DNA from: Paenirhizobium naphthalenivorans
Lineage (GTDB): Bacteria; Pseudomonadota; Alphaproteobacteria; Rhizobiales; Rhizobiaceae
NCBI RefSeq assembly: GCF_007992095.1
Contig: NZ_BJZP01000003.1
Span: 124,001 to 188,000 of the forward strand
DNA length: 64,000 bases
Direction of reading: 5' to 3'
This document shows positions 42,540 through 52,479 of the stretch, in pieces. The number at the start of each line of letters is the position of its first letter. Positions within the stretch are counted from its first letter, which is position 1. Under the pieces are notes generated by a model that was not told where the DNA came from, ran no database searches, and saw only the letters and a program-made list of their open reading frames with translations. The translations under genes and the position numbers were made by a program.

Positions 42540-44054
42540 TCAGAAGAAACCGAGCGCCTTCGGGCTGTAGGAGACCAGCATGTTCTTGGTCTGCTGGTAG
42601 TGATCGAGCATCATCTTGTGGGTTTCGCGACCAATACCCGACTGCTTGTAACCACCGAAGGCAGCATGGGCCGGATAGGCGTGGTAGCAATTGGTCCAAA
42701 CACGACCGGCCTGGATGTTGCGGCCGAAATGGTAGCAGGTGTTGGCATCGCGGCTCCACACGCCGGCGCCGAGGCCATAGAGCGTGTCATTGGCGATTTC
42801 CAACGCCTCGGCTTCGTCCTTGAAGGTCGTGACTGAAACGACCGGCCCAAAGATCTCTTCCTGGAAGACACGCATCTTGTTGTGCCCCTTGAAGACGGTC
42901 GGCTTGACGTAGAAGCCGCCGGCCAGGTCGCCCGACAATTCGTTGCGATATCCACCAGTCAGGATCTCCGCACCTTCCTCCTTGCCGATGTCGATATAGG
43001 CCAGGATCTTCTCCAACTGCTCGTTCGAGGCCTGCGCGCCGATCATCGTCGACATCTGCAGGGGATCACCCTGAATCACCGCCTCGACGCGCTTGAGTGC
43101 CTTTTCCATAAAGCGGTCGTAGATCTTCTCGTGGACGAGCGCGCGGCTCGGGCAGGTGCAGACCTCGCCCTGGTTGAGCGCGAACATGGCAAACCCCTCG
43201 AGCGCCTTGTCGAGATAGTCGTCGTCCTCGCGCATCACGTCTTCGAAGAAGATATTGGGTGACTTGCCGCCGAGTTCCAGCGTCACGGGAATGAGGTTCT
43301 GTGAGGCATACTGCATGATCAGCCGCCCGGTCGAGGTTTCGCCGGTAAAGGCGATCTTGGCGATGCGCGGGCTGGTGGCGAGCGGCTTGCCGGCCTCGAG
43401 TCCGAAACCGTTGACGATGTTGAGGACACCCGCCGGCAGGAGGTCACCGATCAGGTCGGCGAGAACGAGGATCGAGGCCGGTGTCTGCTCGGCCGGTTTC
43501 AACACGACGCAATTGCCGGCGGCGAGTGCCGGTGCGACCTTCCAGGCCGCCATCAAGATGGGGAAGTTCCACGGGATGATCTGCCCGACAACACCAAGCG
43601 GTTCATGAAAGTGATAAGCGATCGTCTCGTGATCGACCTCGCCGATCGTACCCTCCTGCGAACGCACGCAGGCGGCGAAATAGCGGAAATGGTCGACCGC
43701 CAGCGGAATGTCGGCGGCCATGGTCTCGCGCAACGGCTTGCCATTGTCCCAGGTCTCGGCGCGCGCCAAAAGCTCGAGGTTGGCCTCCATGCGATCTGCG
43801 ATCTTATTGAGGATATTGGCGCGTTCGGTCGATGACGTACGCCCCCATTTGTCCTTGGCGGCATGGGCCGCATCGAGGGCGAGGTTGATGTCATGCTCGT
43901 CGGAACGGGCGACCTCGCAGAGCTTGCCACCGGTAACCGGCGTGGTGTTATCGAAATAGCGGCCATTGACCGGTTCGCGCCACTCGCCGCCAATGAAATT
44001 GCCGTAGCGGAGCTTGAACGGGGTCTGGCTCGTCGTCTGCACCTGGATATTCAT
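42540..44054 (-). CDS. Aldehyde dehydrogenase (acetaldehyde/ExaC type)
   Basis: A 504-residue NAD-dependent aldehyde dehydrogenase. Motifs are in order: [20 protein letters not shown] near 159, the cofactor-binding [11 protein letters not shown] near 236, catalytic Glu260 in [16 protein letters not shown], and nucleophile Cys299 in [15 protein letters not shown]. Length and the DUF779 neighbour point to the acetaldehyde or chloroacetaldehyde dehydrogenase group (AcoD/ExaC/AldB), used in alcohol and acetoin catabolism. The ATG has GGGAGG upstream. A GAF-Fis activator gene lies immediately upstream on the same strand, with a palindromic site between them at 44161-44178. Confidence 0.93.
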   Translation of the reverse strand: MNIQVQTTSQTPFKLRYGNFIGGEWREPVNGRYFDNTTPVTGGKLCEVARSDEHDINLALDAAHAAKDKWGRTSSTERANILNKIADRMEANLELLARAETWDNGKPLRETMAADIPLAVDHFRYFAACVRSQEGTIGEVDHETIAYHFHEPLGVVGQIIPWNFPILMAAWKVAPALAAGNCVVLKPAEQTPASILVLADLIGDLLPAGVLNIVNGFGLEAGKPLATSPRIAKIAFTGETSTGRLIMQYASQNLIPVTLELGGKSPNIFFEDVMREDDDYLDKALEGFAMFALNQGEVCTCPSRALVHEKIYDRFMEKALKRVEAVIQGDPLQMSTMIGAQASNEQLEKILAYIDIGKEEGAEILTGGYRNELSGDLAGGFYVKPTVFKGHNKMRVFQEEIFGPVVSVTTFKDEAEALEIANDTLYGLGAGVWSRDANTCYHFGRNIQAGRVWTNCYHAYPAHAAFGGYKQSGIGRETHKMMLDHYQQTKNMLVSYSPKALGFF

Positions 44055-44160
44055 GCTGTCATCCTCCCTGGATAAGGTCCCTCCAACGGACCCGGTGTGA
44101 GGATGATTGCGGGGAAAGGCGGCGGGCGATAGAGAGGCAAACTCATACCGCAGCGCACAC

Positions 44161-44178
44161 TGTTTCAGTTATGCGACA
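44161..44178. promoter_or_regulatory. Activator site upstream of ALDH
   Basis: TGTTTCA-GTTA-TGCGACA, about 107 bases before the ALDH start, matches the perfect palindrome TGTCGCA-CATA-TGCGACA upstream of the regulator gene in 12 of 14 arm bases with the same spacing. Likely bound by the GAF-Fis regulator. Confidence 0.55.
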
Positions 44179-44194
44179 TATGCCAGACGCCGCG

Positions 44195-45154
44195 CTATTG
44201 TAGCGAGAAACGCTTGATCTTGCGGTGAAGGGTCGCCCGGCTGATGCCGAGGATCTGCGCCGCCTGCGAGACATTGCCGTTGGCGCGCGTGAGGGCCCGC
44301 CGCAAGGCCGCACGCTCCGCGTCACTAAGATCGGACCCCACCTCGCCCCGGCTTTCGCGTAAGGCATCGGCGGCGGGAACCCCTTGGGCGATGCGTGTGT
44401 CGTCAAGCTTCAATGCCGCCCGTGCAGCTTTCGTCGCACCAAGGATGAGATCGTCGTAGTCGACCGCGATCAGTGCGGCGGTCGCGACTTGGGCCGTTGG
44501 CACCATAACGATACGCGCGCCGGGAAAAGCCTGGCGAAACAGCGTCGCCTCGACGCGCGTTGCGACATCGCGCACCGCCTGCGAGAGAATGGCCAGCGTC
44601 ATGTCGGTGACATCCGTGCGGCACGTGGAAATATCAAGCGCTGCGGTAACCCGTCCCATATGATCGCGGATCGGCGCAGTGGCGCAACTCAACTCGATGT
44701 TGGAGCTGAGGAAATGCTGGTCCCGATGGATGATCACGGAACGCTCATCAGCGAGCGCCGTGCCGATGCCATTCGTGCCGACGCTCGCCTCGCTCCAGAC
44801 ATTCTGCGGCCTTAGGCCCAGCCCGTGAAAATCCGCCTCGTCACCGGCGGCAGCCCGCCTATCGAGCAGTATCCCATCGCGATCGGACAGCACGATACAA
44901 CAGCCGGAACGGCCAACGGTCTGATAGAGACGATCCACCTCGTCGCTGCATGCCAGGATAAGCTGCTCCATGCGCTCGCGTGCCATGCGAAACACGGTAT
45001 CGTCGACCTGAAACGGTTTACGCCCCTCCTCGGGCGCCAATTGGTGGAGATTGATGCAACGCCGCCATGATGCAGCGATCGGCGAGCTTGCCGCAGCCGA
45101 GTTCTGCAACGCGGTTGTATAGACCAAGTCCGAATGGCTGTTTTGCTGGCGCAT
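44195..45154 (-). CDS. GAF-Fis transcriptional activator (AcoR-like, no AAA+ domain)
   Basis: A 319-residue regulator resembling AcoR but lacking its central sigma-54-interacting ATPase. The N-terminal part has the AcoR-type ASWRRCINLH and a GAF-like sensor (GCCIVLSDRDGILLDRR, ASVGTNGIGTALADERSVII, AALDISTCRTDVTDM). The C-terminus is a Fis-type helix-turn-helix, RANGNVSQAAQILGISRATL. Because GAFTGA, Walker A and Walker B motifs are absent it should act with sigma-70 or through another protein. It lies directly upstream of the aldehyde dehydrogenase on the same strand and presumably controls it in response to an aldehyde or alcohol. GGGAGGAG precedes the ATG. Confidence 0.85.
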   Translation of the reverse strand: MRQQNSHSDLVYTTALQNSAAASSPIAASWRRCINLHQLAPEEGRKPFQVDDTVFRMARERMEQLILACSDEVDRLYQTVGRSGCCIVLSDRDGILLDRRAAAGDEADFHGLGLRPQNVWSEASVGTNGIGTALADERSVIIHRDQHFLSSNIELSCATAPIRDHMGRVTAALDISTCRTDVTDMTLAILSQAVRDVATRVEATLFRQAFPGARIVMVPTAQVATAALIAVDYDDLILGATKAARAALKLDDTRIAQGVPAADALRESRGEVGSDLSDAERAALRRALTRANGNVSQAAQILGISRATLHRKIKRFSLQ

Positions 45155-45236
45155 CGGCTCCTCCCAAAGCGATCATGCATGCGAAGGAGGAATCTTTCAA
45201 CCACAACCACCCAAGGCAAGCGGTCCGCGATATTTG

Positions 45237-45274
45237 TGTGAGGATCTGTCGCACATATGCGACAGATCCTCACA
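45237..45274. promoter_or_regulatory. 17-bp perfect palindrome upstream of the GAF-Fis gene
   Basis: The arms 45237-45253 and 45258-45274 are exact inverted repeats around CATA; the core is TGTCGCA-CATA-TGCGACA (45247-45264). It lies about 93 bases before the regulator start. It may be an autoregulatory operator and, as RNA, a hairpin after the convergent-side c-di-GMP gene, though no T-run is present on either strand. Confidence 0.6.
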
Positions 45275-45289
45275 AAGCAAGCCTTGCGC

Positions 45290-47383
45290 CTATGCCGCCT
45301 CCTTCTTGGCCGGCCCACAGCTGCCGTCCTCACCCGGTCGCGCCTCGAAAGCCGGCGGCAAAGGCAAACCAATGCAGGCATCCAGCTGCGCTCTGGACAA
45401 CGGTTTGCCGTAGTAGAAGCCTTGAACGCGCTCGCAGCCGGCACCGATCAGGAATTCGATCTGCTCGGCGCTTTCCACGCCTTCCGCGAGCACCGGAATA
45501 TCAAGACTCGCCGCGAGAATGAGTGTCGAATGCACGATCGCCGCGGACTGGCGGTTGGTCGCCACCTGATCGATGAAAGCACGATCGATCTTGATCTTGT
45601 CGAACGGAAAGAGCTGTAGCGTCGAGAGCGACGAATATCCTGTGCCGTAGTCGTCCATGGCAACCTTGACGCCCAGCGCCTTCAGTTGCCTGATGATCTG
45701 AAGCGCATTCTGTTGGTCGGCGATAATACCGGACTCGGTGATCTCAAGCTCAAGCCGCTGCGGCGCCAGACCGCTGTCTGCGAGAACTTCCTCGACCAGC
45801 CGTGGCAGATTGCCCTTGGCGAGTTGCTGAGGCGCCACATTGACAGCAAGCCGAAGCGGTCGCCGCCAGGTCGAAGCCTCACGGCAGGCCTCGCGCAATA
45901 CCCACTCGCCAAGTTTCATGATGAAACCATTCTTCTCGGCGATCGGAATGAAATCACACGGCGGCACCCGCCCGCGACTGGGATGGTTCCAACGCAAGAG
46001 GGCCTCGAAGCCGATGACCTCACCGCTCTTGGCATTGTTCTGCTGCTGGTAGACCAGTTCGAACTCGCCACGCTCCAACCCCTCGCGCATCTCCATGGCC
46101 AGCGCATTTCTCTCGCGGGCTTGCCTGTCCATCGATATGTCGTAGAAGCAGATCTCATTCGTCCCGCTCGCCTTGGCGCGATACATGGCGACGTCCGCCT
46201 GCGCGAGAAGATCGTCCAATGTCTCGCCATTGTCCGGATAAACCGAAATACCAAAACTCGATCCCACATTCACCGTGACCCCATTGCGTACGATCGGCCG
46301 GCTGATTTCACGGATAAGGCGCTGGGCCAATTGGGTGGCGTCACCGCGGTTGAAATAGCGGGAGGAGACCGCGACGAATTCATCGCCGCCGATGCGTGCC
46401 AGAAACTCACCATCCCGCAATTTGGCCGAAAGACGCTCCGAGACAACCCGCAACACGTCATCACCCATGGCATGGCCGTGGACGTCATTGATCTCCTTGA
46501 ACCGATCAAGATCAAAGGACAGGATCGCAAGCCTGACGGCATTACCGTTCGGTCCGGCAAGCAAGCGGCTGGTGTGTTCAAGAAAACCCATGCGATTGGA
46601 AAGGCCGGTCAGTGCGTCGTGAAGCGACAGGTGGCGGTATCGCGCCAGGCTTGCCTGCGTTGCCTGGATATCGATGACATAAGTCATCGCTCCGAGTATT
46701 AGGATCATCACCGTAATAGCGACCACAACAACCGTCAGGATGCCTTCATTGAGGGAATTGGCGGGTAGCGCCGCAGTGGAGTCAGCAATGACGCTGACTG
46801 CCGTCATACCGGTAAAATGGGTAGAGGCGATCGCCAGGATCAGACTCAAGGCGCCCCCATAGCGGCATAAATGCGTCACGGGCCGCGCCACACGATTGGT
46901 CGCGAGGGCTCCGAAAAAAGCGGCGAGAACCAGCGAAAGCACCACATAGGTGGAATCCCAAACCAGATGTCCCTGCACCTGGTAGGCTGACATGCCAAGA
47001 TAATGCATAAGCGCAATGCCAAGGCCGACGATCACTCCACCCGCCTCGATCAACGGACTGCGGGCGGGAAGTCCCGCAACAGCGAACCCGAGCCCCGTCA
47101 CGAGCACGGCGCAGGCCAGAGACAACAGCGTGACAAGCGGCTCGTAGCCCACGGCCAACCCGGTTTCATAACCCATCATCGCGACGAAATGGGTGGTCCA
47201 GATAGAGCAGCCGCCAATAACGCTGGTCAACGCGAGCCAGCTTATGCGCGCAACACCGCGATTGCTGCGCACTCTCCCGAAAAGGCGCATCGTCAGCAGC
47301 GATCCGAAGACGCAGATTGCCACTGAGAAGCCAAGGAAAACCGGATCATGATCGATCGCAATACAAGTGAGGATATTCAGCAT
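45290..47383 (-). CDS. MHYT-GGDEF-EAL cyclic-di-GMP protein
   Basis: A 697-residue inner-membrane signalling protein. Seven helices form the MHYT sensor, with the paired His/Met motifs [10 protein letters not shown] (64-73), [10 protein letters not shown] (126-135) and [10 protein letters not shown] (188-197), proposed to bind copper and sense O2, CO or NO. The GGDEF domain has an intact signature [10 protein letters not shown] (329-338) and the EAL domain an intact [11 protein letters not shown] (458-468) plus [10 protein letters not shown]. Both synthesis and breakdown of c-di-GMP are therefore possible. It ends 15 bases from the long palindrome ahead of the GAF-Fis gene, and is divergent from rplY. 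Confidence 0.95.
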   Translation of the reverse strand: MLNILTCIAIDHDPVFLGFSVAICVFGSLLTMRLFGRVRSNRGVARISWLALTSVIGGCSIWTTHFVAMMGYETGLAVGYEPLVTLLSLACAVLVTGLGFAVAGLPARSPLIEAGGVIVGLGIALMHYLGMSAYQVQGHLVWDSTYVVLSLVLAAFFGALATNRVARPVTHLCRYGGALSLILAIASTHFTGMTAVSVIADSTAALPANSLNEGILTVVVVAITVMILILGAMTYVIDIQATQASLARYRHLSLHDALTGLSNRMGFLEHTSRLLAGPNGNAVRLAILSFDLDRFKEINDVHGHAMGDDVLRVVSERLSAKLRDGEFLARIGGDEFVAVSSRYFNRGDATQLAQRLIREISRPIVRNGVTVNVGSSFGISVYPDNGETLDDLLAQADVAMYRAKASGTNEICFYDISMDRQARERNALAMEMREGLERGEFELVYQQQNNAKSGEVIGFEALLRWNHPSRGRVPPCDFIPIAEKNGFIMKLGEWVLREACREASTWRRPLRLAVNVAPQQLAKGNLPRLVEEVLADSGLAPQRLELEITESGIIADQQNALQIIRQLKALGVKVAMDDYGTGYSSLSTLQLFPFDKIKIDRAFIDQVATNRQSAAIVHSTLILAASLDIPVLAEGVESAEQIEFLIGAGCERVQGFYYGKPLSRAQLDACIGLPLPPAFEARPGEDGSCGPAKKEAA

Positions 47384-47557
47384 TCGTTCCGGCCGTTGTT
47401 TGCTTTAACGTCTTCGGAAATAACAACCATCAATTTCAAAAGGCTTGCGGCAAATGGTTAACGCTTTCTATGTTCCGATCAGCCGACGCACCGGAGCCTG
47501 CCGAAAAGCTGGCAAAACAAACAGGCACTCGTCATTTTCGATTATTCCCGGCAAAGC

Positions 47558-47586
47558 TTGCCTTTCCGACGCTTCTGGTCTATAGC
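47558..47586 (+). promoter_or_regulatory. rplY promoter
   Basis: TTGCCT (47558-47563), a 17-base spacer and TATAGC (47581-47586) predict a start near 47592 and a leader of about 118 bases. The leader contains the hairpin GAGGCC/GGCCTC (47626-47643). The rest of the 326-base gap holds nothing else I can support. Confidence 0.6.
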
Positions 47587-47709
47587 GCGCCGGTCCGTGT
47601 AGACACCCTTGGAGGCAACGCGGATGAGGCCGTTCGCGGCCTCCAGTCTCTGTCGTCGACACAACGCTACGCCGGCGAGACTCTCCAAACAACCTCGAAA
47701 GGAAAAGCC

Positions 47710-48309
47710 ATGAGCCACGCTGCTTACGAGCTGAAGGCCGAGGCGCGCGAACGGGTAGGTAAGGGGTCCTCCCGTGAACTTCGCCGCAACGGTTTGATTC
47801 CCGCTGTCATCTATGGTGACAAGCAGGCCCCCATTGCCATCTCGCTGAATGCCAACGAAGTGACGAAGCGTATCCACGCCGGCGGTTTCATGACCACCGT
47901 CGCTGTGATCGACGTCAACGGCGAGAAGGTCAACGTACTGCCGAAGGACTACCAGCTGGATCCGGTGCGTGATTTCACGATGCACATCGACTTCCTGCGC
48001 GTCTCCGCCGACAGCAAGGTCACCGTCGAAGTTCCGGTTCACTTCATCAACGAAGAAAAGTCGGCCATCAAGATTGGTGGCGTTCTGAACGTTGTTCGTC
48101 ACACAGTCGAACTGCATTGCCCGGCCAACAGCATCCCGGAATTCATCACCGTCGATCTCGCCGACCACAAGATCGGTGACAGCCTGCACATTTCGCATGT
48201 CAAGCTTCCGGCTGGCGTCACTCCGGTTATCACCGACCGCGACTTCACGATCGCCACGATTGTTGCTCCGGCAGCTGGCGTGTCTGAGGCAGAGACCGAA
48301 GAAGCCTGA
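47710..48309 (+). CDS. rplY: 50S ribosomal protein L25 (general stress Ctc type)
   Basis: A 199-residue long-form L25/Ctc protein that binds 5S rRNA in the large subunit. The N-terminal L25 domain shows [20 protein letters not shown] and [19 protein letters not shown]. The C-terminal beta domain ([20 protein letters not shown], then [20 protein letters not shown]) is the TL5/Ctc extension. The ATG at 47710 has AAAGGAAAA upstream; an in-frame upstream ATG at 47470 would lie before the predicted promoter. A strong terminator follows. In related genomes rplY is normally next to pth; here two signalling genes lie between them. Confidence 0.96.
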   Translation: MSHAAYELKAEARERVGKGSSRELRRNGLIPAVIYGDKQAPIAISLNANEVTKRIHAGGFMTTVAVIDVNGEKVNVLPKDYQLDPVRDFTMHIDFLRVSADSKVTVEVPVHFINEEKSAIKIGGVLNVVRHTVELHCPANSIPEFITVDLADHKIGDSLHISHVKLPAGVTPVITDRDFTIATIVAPAAGVSEAETEEA

Positions 48310-48340
48310 TCGAATTCGGCAGGAATTATTGCCGCATGAT

Positions 48341-48375
48341 AATCCCGCCTTCCACCCCGGAGGCGGGATTTTTTT
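48341..48375 (+). terminator. Rho-independent terminator after rplY
   Basis: AATCCCGCCT (48341-48350) pairs with AGGCGGGATT (48361-48370), followed by a run of T. Confidence 0.9.
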
Positions 48376-48545
48376 ATGCTGAGCTCCTAACGGCAATTAC
48401 AACCTGCGCGAAATCTATGAGCCATCGCTTTAACGAGATTTAATAAATTTGTGACAGTTTGCACCCTTGTTTGTGGGGACATCGGGGAGCGTATCGTCTT
48501 GGCAAGGATCCAAAGTCCTCATGGATTCGATGGGGTTGCCGCAGC

Positions 48546-50921
48546 ATGACACGGTCGATCGAAAGCCGTTTCCTGGCCATTGTCGCGATCACCGTCTTCA
48601 TTCTGGTGGTGCCGCTCTTTGCGCTTTTCCTGGCACTCTCTTCGGATCGCGCGGCCAAGGAACTGCAGGACCATGTGGAAATCCTGCTCGCGACCAACTC
48701 CCAGGCGCTGGCCAAGCCGATGTGGGACTTCGATCGGGAGGGCGTCGAGCAGATCACCGCGACCATCATCTCGGCCAACGCCGTCAGCAAGGTTCAGGTA
48801 CGGGATCTCTCCGGTGGCATCAACGTCTCCATGCCGCCCTTGCCGATATGGCCGAAGAGTGGCGTGCAATCCAAGTCGCGCGAGATCTTTTACGATGGGA
48901 TCGATGGCCGCAAGCAGGTGGGGACGATCACCATCTACTATGGCCGGTTCGACGCATTGGCCTCCATCCACGACGCCGAAGCCATCTTGATCGGTATTTT
49001 CATCGTTGCCGTCCTTGGCGTCGTCCTTGCCGCAATCTTCGGCAACCGTCTGATGATCATCCAGCCGCTGATGAAGCTTACGGCGGCGATCGAGGCGACG
49101 CGTCAGCTCGGGTCGCGCCATCACGTCGACTGGCACTCCAACGATGAAATCGGCCGCATGGCGCAGAGCTTCAACGCCATGCAGATCAAGCTCGAGCAGG
49201 AAGAGCGCGAGCTGAAGATCGCCCATCGGCGCGCCACCGACATCTATAACCTGACGCCCGCCATGCTGTTCTCCCTCGATGAACAGGACCGTATTACCGG
49301 AGTGAGCGATTATTGGTTGCTCGCCACAGGCTACGAACGCTCCGAGGTGCTCGGCAAGCGCTTCGGCGACCTCGTGCACGAGGATGCCCGTGTGGCCTAC
49401 CTCAAGCGCAAGCGCCAGAAAAACCTCAAGGACGCGGTGGTCGAGAGCACGACCAAATTCGTTTGCGCCGACGGCAATCTCATGGACGTGCTGATTGCCG
49501 AGGCGAGCAAGGAGGGCAAGGCCAGCGAAAGCGGCCTTTCCCTCAGCGTCATGACCGACGTAACCGCATTGAAGCAATCGGAGGCGCGCAACCACCGCCA
49601 GGCGATCACCGACCATTTGACCGGTCTGATGAACAGGCAGGGCTTTGAAAGCGCGCTCGATGCGGAGATCCGCGAAACAGATGCAATGGGGGGCGAACTC
49701 GCCTGCATCTTCATCGACCTCGACCGTTTCAAGTGGATCAACGACAATCTGGGTCACCAAGCCGGCGATACAGTGCTGCGCATGCTGGTTGATCTGATGC
49801 GCCCTCTCCTGCCCGCCGGCGCGATCGCCGCCCGCCTCGGCGGCGACGAATTCGCCATTCTGCTGCGCTCGGCCAAGGTTGAGCACGACGCGCTGGACAT
49901 CAGCCATCGGCTCTGCGCCCTCTACGACAACCCCATGCCGGTGCACGGCGCCACCGTCCGTCTGAGCGCCAGCGTGGGCGTGGCACTCTATCCACGCCAC
50001 GCCGGCAATGCCGCCGAACTGCTGCAGAAGTCTGACATGGCCATGTACAGCAAGAAGCGCGACGGCAAGAATGGCGCACTTCTCTACCACCCAATGATGC
50101 AGGACCACACGCGGCAACGCGCCGCGATCGAGCGCGACATCGAAAGCGCCCTTGAGGAAGACTGGTTCGAAGCCTATTTCCAGCCGATCGTCGATCTCGA
50201 AGGTGGCCGTGTGGCCGGCTATGAGGCACTCTTGCGGCTGGAGCATCCGACGAAGGGCACGCTTGCGCCCAGCGACATCATCAAAATCGCCGAAGAGACC
50301 GGCGCCATCATCCGCGTCGGCAATCGTGTACTGGAAAAGGCACTCGCCAACCTGGTGGAGCTTTCAGAAGCGACAGGCGACAAGGATGCCTATATCGCCA
50401 TAAACTTCTCGCCGCTGCAGTTTGAGCATACCCTGCCGATCAGGCTCGCCGCATTGACCTCCCGCTACGGGATCGCGCCGCATCGGCTGGTCGTCGAAAT
50501 CACCGAAGCGACCCTGCTGCACGACAATCCGCAGATCAGAACCATCCTCGACGAATTCCACCGCTTCGGGTGCCGCATCGCCCTTGACGATTTCGGCACA
50601 GGCTATTCGTCGCTCAGCTACCTCAATCGTTTCCCGGTCGACATCGTCAAGATCGATCAGTCCTTCATCCGCTCGCTTTCCGCCGAAGAGCCGGAGCTGC
50701 GACACAAGAGCCGTATGCTGGTCGAAGGTATCACCGCCATCTCCCACAAGATGGAATGCTCCGTTGTCGCCGAAGGCGTTGAGACCGAAGAGCAGCGCGA
50801 CATCCTGCGCCAGTTCGGCGTCGATCGCGGTCAGGGCTATCTGTTCGCCCGCCCGCAGCCTATCCGCCAATTGATGAAAACACTTGAGAAGTCGCACCAG
50901 CCCGGAAGCTCAGTCGCCTGA
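48546..50921 (+). CDS. HAMP-PAS-GGDEF-EAL cyclic-di-GMP protein
   Basis: A 791-residue membrane protein. Helices at about 9-31 and 146-168 enclose a periplasmic domain of about 115 residues. A HAMP region follows, then a PAS-like domain near 232-345 (YNLTPAMLFSLDEQDRITGV), a GGDEF domain with intact RLGGDEFAI (430-438) and an EAL domain with intact GYEALLRLEHP (558-568) and DDFGTGYSSL. It can in principle make and degrade c-di-GMP. Ten bases separate it from a periplasmic binding protein gene, suggesting the binding protein presents a ligand to its periplasmic domain. I chose the ATG at 48546; upstream frame has no family match. Confidence 0.94.
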   Translation: MTRSIESRFLAIVAITVFILVVPLFALFLALSSDRAAKELQDHVEILLATNSQALAKPMWDFDREGVEQITATIISANAVSKVQVRDLSGGINVSMPPLPIWPKSGVQSKSREIFYDGIDGRKQVGTITIYYGRFDALASIHDAEAILIGIFIVAVLGVVLAAIFGNRLMIIQPLMKLTAAIEATRQLGSRHHVDWHSNDEIGRMAQSFNAMQIKLEQEERELKIAHRRATDIYNLTPAMLFSLDEQDRITGVSDYWLLATGYERSEVLGKRFGDLVHEDARVAYLKRKRQKNLKDAVVESTTKFVCADGNLMDVLIAEASKEGKASESGLSLSVMTDVTALKQSEARNHRQAITDHLTGLMNRQGFESALDAEIRETDAMGGELACIFIDLDRFKWINDNLGHQAGDTVLRMLVDLMRPLLPAGAIAARLGGDEFAILLRSAKVEHDALDISHRLCALYDNPMPVHGATVRLSASVGVALYPRHAGNAAELLQKSDMAMYSKKRDGKNGALLYHPMMQDHTRQRAAIERDIESALEEDWFEAYFQPIVDLEGGRVAGYEALLRLEHPTKGTLAPSDIIKIAEETGAIIRVGNRVLEKALANLVELSEATGDKDAYIAINFSPLQFEHTLPIRLAALTSRYGIAPHRLVVEITEATLLHDNPQIRTILDEFHRFGCRIALDDFGTGYSSLSYLNRFPVDIVKIDQSFIRSLSAEEPELRHKSRMLVEGITAISHKMECSVVAEGVETEEQRDILRQFGVDRGQGYLFARPQPIRQLMKTLEKSHQPGSSVA

Positions 50922-50931
50922 GCAAGCCTGA

Positions 50932-51666
50932 ATGAGAAAGAAAATGCCTATGAGAATTGTCGCATTTCTTCTGTCCATGGGTTTGGCAAACGCCGCTGGC
51001 GCCGAAACCATCCACTTCGCCACCGAGGACTATCCGCCCTACAACTTCCGCGAGGAAGGTCAGTACCGTGGCGTCGGCTACGAACAGGCGATCGGCCTGA
51101 TGCAATACGTAAAGGCAGACCATACGATCGAGATGATGCCATGGGCGCGCGCGCTTTCACTCGCCGAAACCGACAAGATGTATTGCGTCTTCACCACCGC
51201 CCATATTGCCGAACGCGACAAACGGTTCAAATGGGTCGAGCCTCTCGCCATCGACCGCAACGTGATGATTGCCAACAAGGCGTCGGGCATTGAGCCGCGT
51301 TCGATCGAGGAGGCGCGCCAATATATCGTCGGCACCCAGCGCAACGACTACACCCAGGACCTGCTCGAGCGGAACGGGTTCCCCAAGATCGACCTCGCGA
51401 CCGACCTCAAGCTCACCTTCAAGAAGCTGATGAGCGGCCGGATCGATCTCATGCCGATCTCGGAAAAATACTTCGAGGACCTCAAGGCCGAGGGCAACGC
51501 GATCGAAGCCCTGTTCGTGCTTTCCGAACAGAAATTCTCCATCGCTTGCAACCTAGACTTCCCCGATGCGCTGTTGAGTCAGATGCAGGCGGGGCTCGAC
51601 AAGCTAATCGCCGACGGTACACAGAGGGCGATCTTTCAGAAATACAAGATGCCGATCAGCAATTGA
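50932..51666 (+). CDS. Periplasmic substrate-binding protein (family 3)
   Basis: A 244-residue exported protein of the SBP_bac_3 type. A signal peptide is present (RIVAFLLSMGLANAAGA, cleavage before ETIHF). The mature start TIHFATEDYPPYNFREEGQY is the hallmark of amino-acid and related ligand binders, and MMPWARALSLAETDKMYCVF is typical of the subgroup found outside ABC operons. No permease or ATPase gene is adjacent. Instead it is encoded 10 bases after a GGDEF-EAL membrane protein, so it probably works as a ligand sensor rather than in import. The ATG at 50932 is used; later in-frame ATGs are possible. Confidence 0.88.
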   Translation: MRKKMPMRIVAFLLSMGLANAAGAETIHFATEDYPPYNFREEGQYRGVGYEQAIGLMQYVKADHTIEMMPWARALSLAETDKMYCVFTTAHIAERDKRFKWVEPLAIDRNVMIANKASGIEPRSIEEARQYIVGTQRNDYTQDLLERNGFPKIDLATDLKLTFKKLMSGRIDLMPISEKYFEDLKAEGNAIEALFVLSEQKFSIACNLDFPDALLSQMQAGLDKLIADGTQRAIFQKYKMPISN

Positions 51667-51759
51667 TCGCCTCTTACCGGCATCAGAGAGCCAACCGACT
51701 TGACAACGCCGCCTTTTCGCGGTGCTGAAGGGCACGTTCACCATTGACGGACACGGCTT

Positions 51760-52479
51760 ATGATCATCCTAGCGGGGCTCGGCAATCCCGGCGCGCAATA
51801 TCAGGCGAACCGCCACAATATCGGCTTCATGGCGATCGACGCCATTCACCGTCGCCATTCCTTCTCGCCTTGGTCGAAGAAGTTCAAGGCTGAGATCTCC
51901 GAAGGCGAGATTGCCGGGGAAAAGGTGCTGCTGATGAAGCCGCAAACCTTCATGAACCTGTCCGGCGAAGCGGTCGGCGAAGCCATGCGCTTCTACAAGC
52001 TCGCCCCCGCCGACATTGTCGCCATACATGACGAACTCGACCTGCTGCCCGGCAAGGTGCGGATCAAGGTTGGCGGCGGCCATGGCGGCCACAACGGATT
52101 AAAATCGCTCGATGCCCACTGCGGCAAGGACTACCGGCGCCTGCGTCTCGGCATCGGCCACCCCGGCGACAAAGACCGCGTCCATGGCCATGTGCTCGGC
52201 GATTTCGCCAAGGTCGACCGGATCTGGCTGGAACCCTTGCTCGACGCCATCGCCGACAACGCCGACCTGCTGGTCAACGGCGAGGATGGCAAGCTGATGA
52301 ACAAGCTCGCCCTGGCCACCGGGACCAAGGAGGATTCCCCCTCACCCGCGAAGGCAACGAAGCCGGGCGGGCAGTCGCATATTCGTCAGGCGCGCAATTT
52401 CAATCAACCGAAGAAACTGCCGGAGACCGGGCCGATGGCAGAAATGCTGAAGCGGATGTTCGGCAAGAAGGACGATTGA
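51760..52479 (+). CDS. pth: Peptidyl-tRNA hydrolase
   Basis: Releases tRNA from stalled peptidyl-tRNA in the cytoplasm; normally essential. The protein is 239 residues, longer than the E. coli enzyme by a basic, Pro/Lys-rich C-terminal extension that is usual in rhizobia. Catalytic His19 lies in [18 protein letters not shown], and [28 protein letters not shown] and [13 protein letters not shown] follow. Its TGA overlaps the ATG of the GNAT gene. The neighbourhood (rplY upstream, ychF downstream) is the standard rhizobial order. Confidence 0.96.
   Translation: MIILAGLGNPGAQYQANRHNIGFMAIDAIHRRHSFSPWSKKFKAEISEGEIAGEKVLLMKPQTFMNLSGEAVGEAMRFYKLAPADIVAIHDELDLLPGKVRIKVGGGHGGHNGLKSLDAHCGKDYRRLRLGIGHPGDKDRVHGHVLGDFAKVDRIWLEPLLDAIADNADLLVNGEDGKLMNKLALATGTKEDSPSPAKATKPGGQSHIRQARNFNQPKKLPETGPMAEMLKRMFGKKDD

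Noticed and set aside
44055-44160. A sigma-54 promoter upstream of the aldehyde dehydrogenase
   Set aside because: The closest candidate (GG-N9-GC) has the wrong spacing, and the adjacent regulator lacks the AAA+ domain needed to drive sigma-54 polymerase.
48519-50246. A 575-codon minus-strand open frame over the GGDEF-EAL gene
   Set aside because: The GGDEF and EAL motifs are on the plus strand; this frame is antisense noise common at this GC content.
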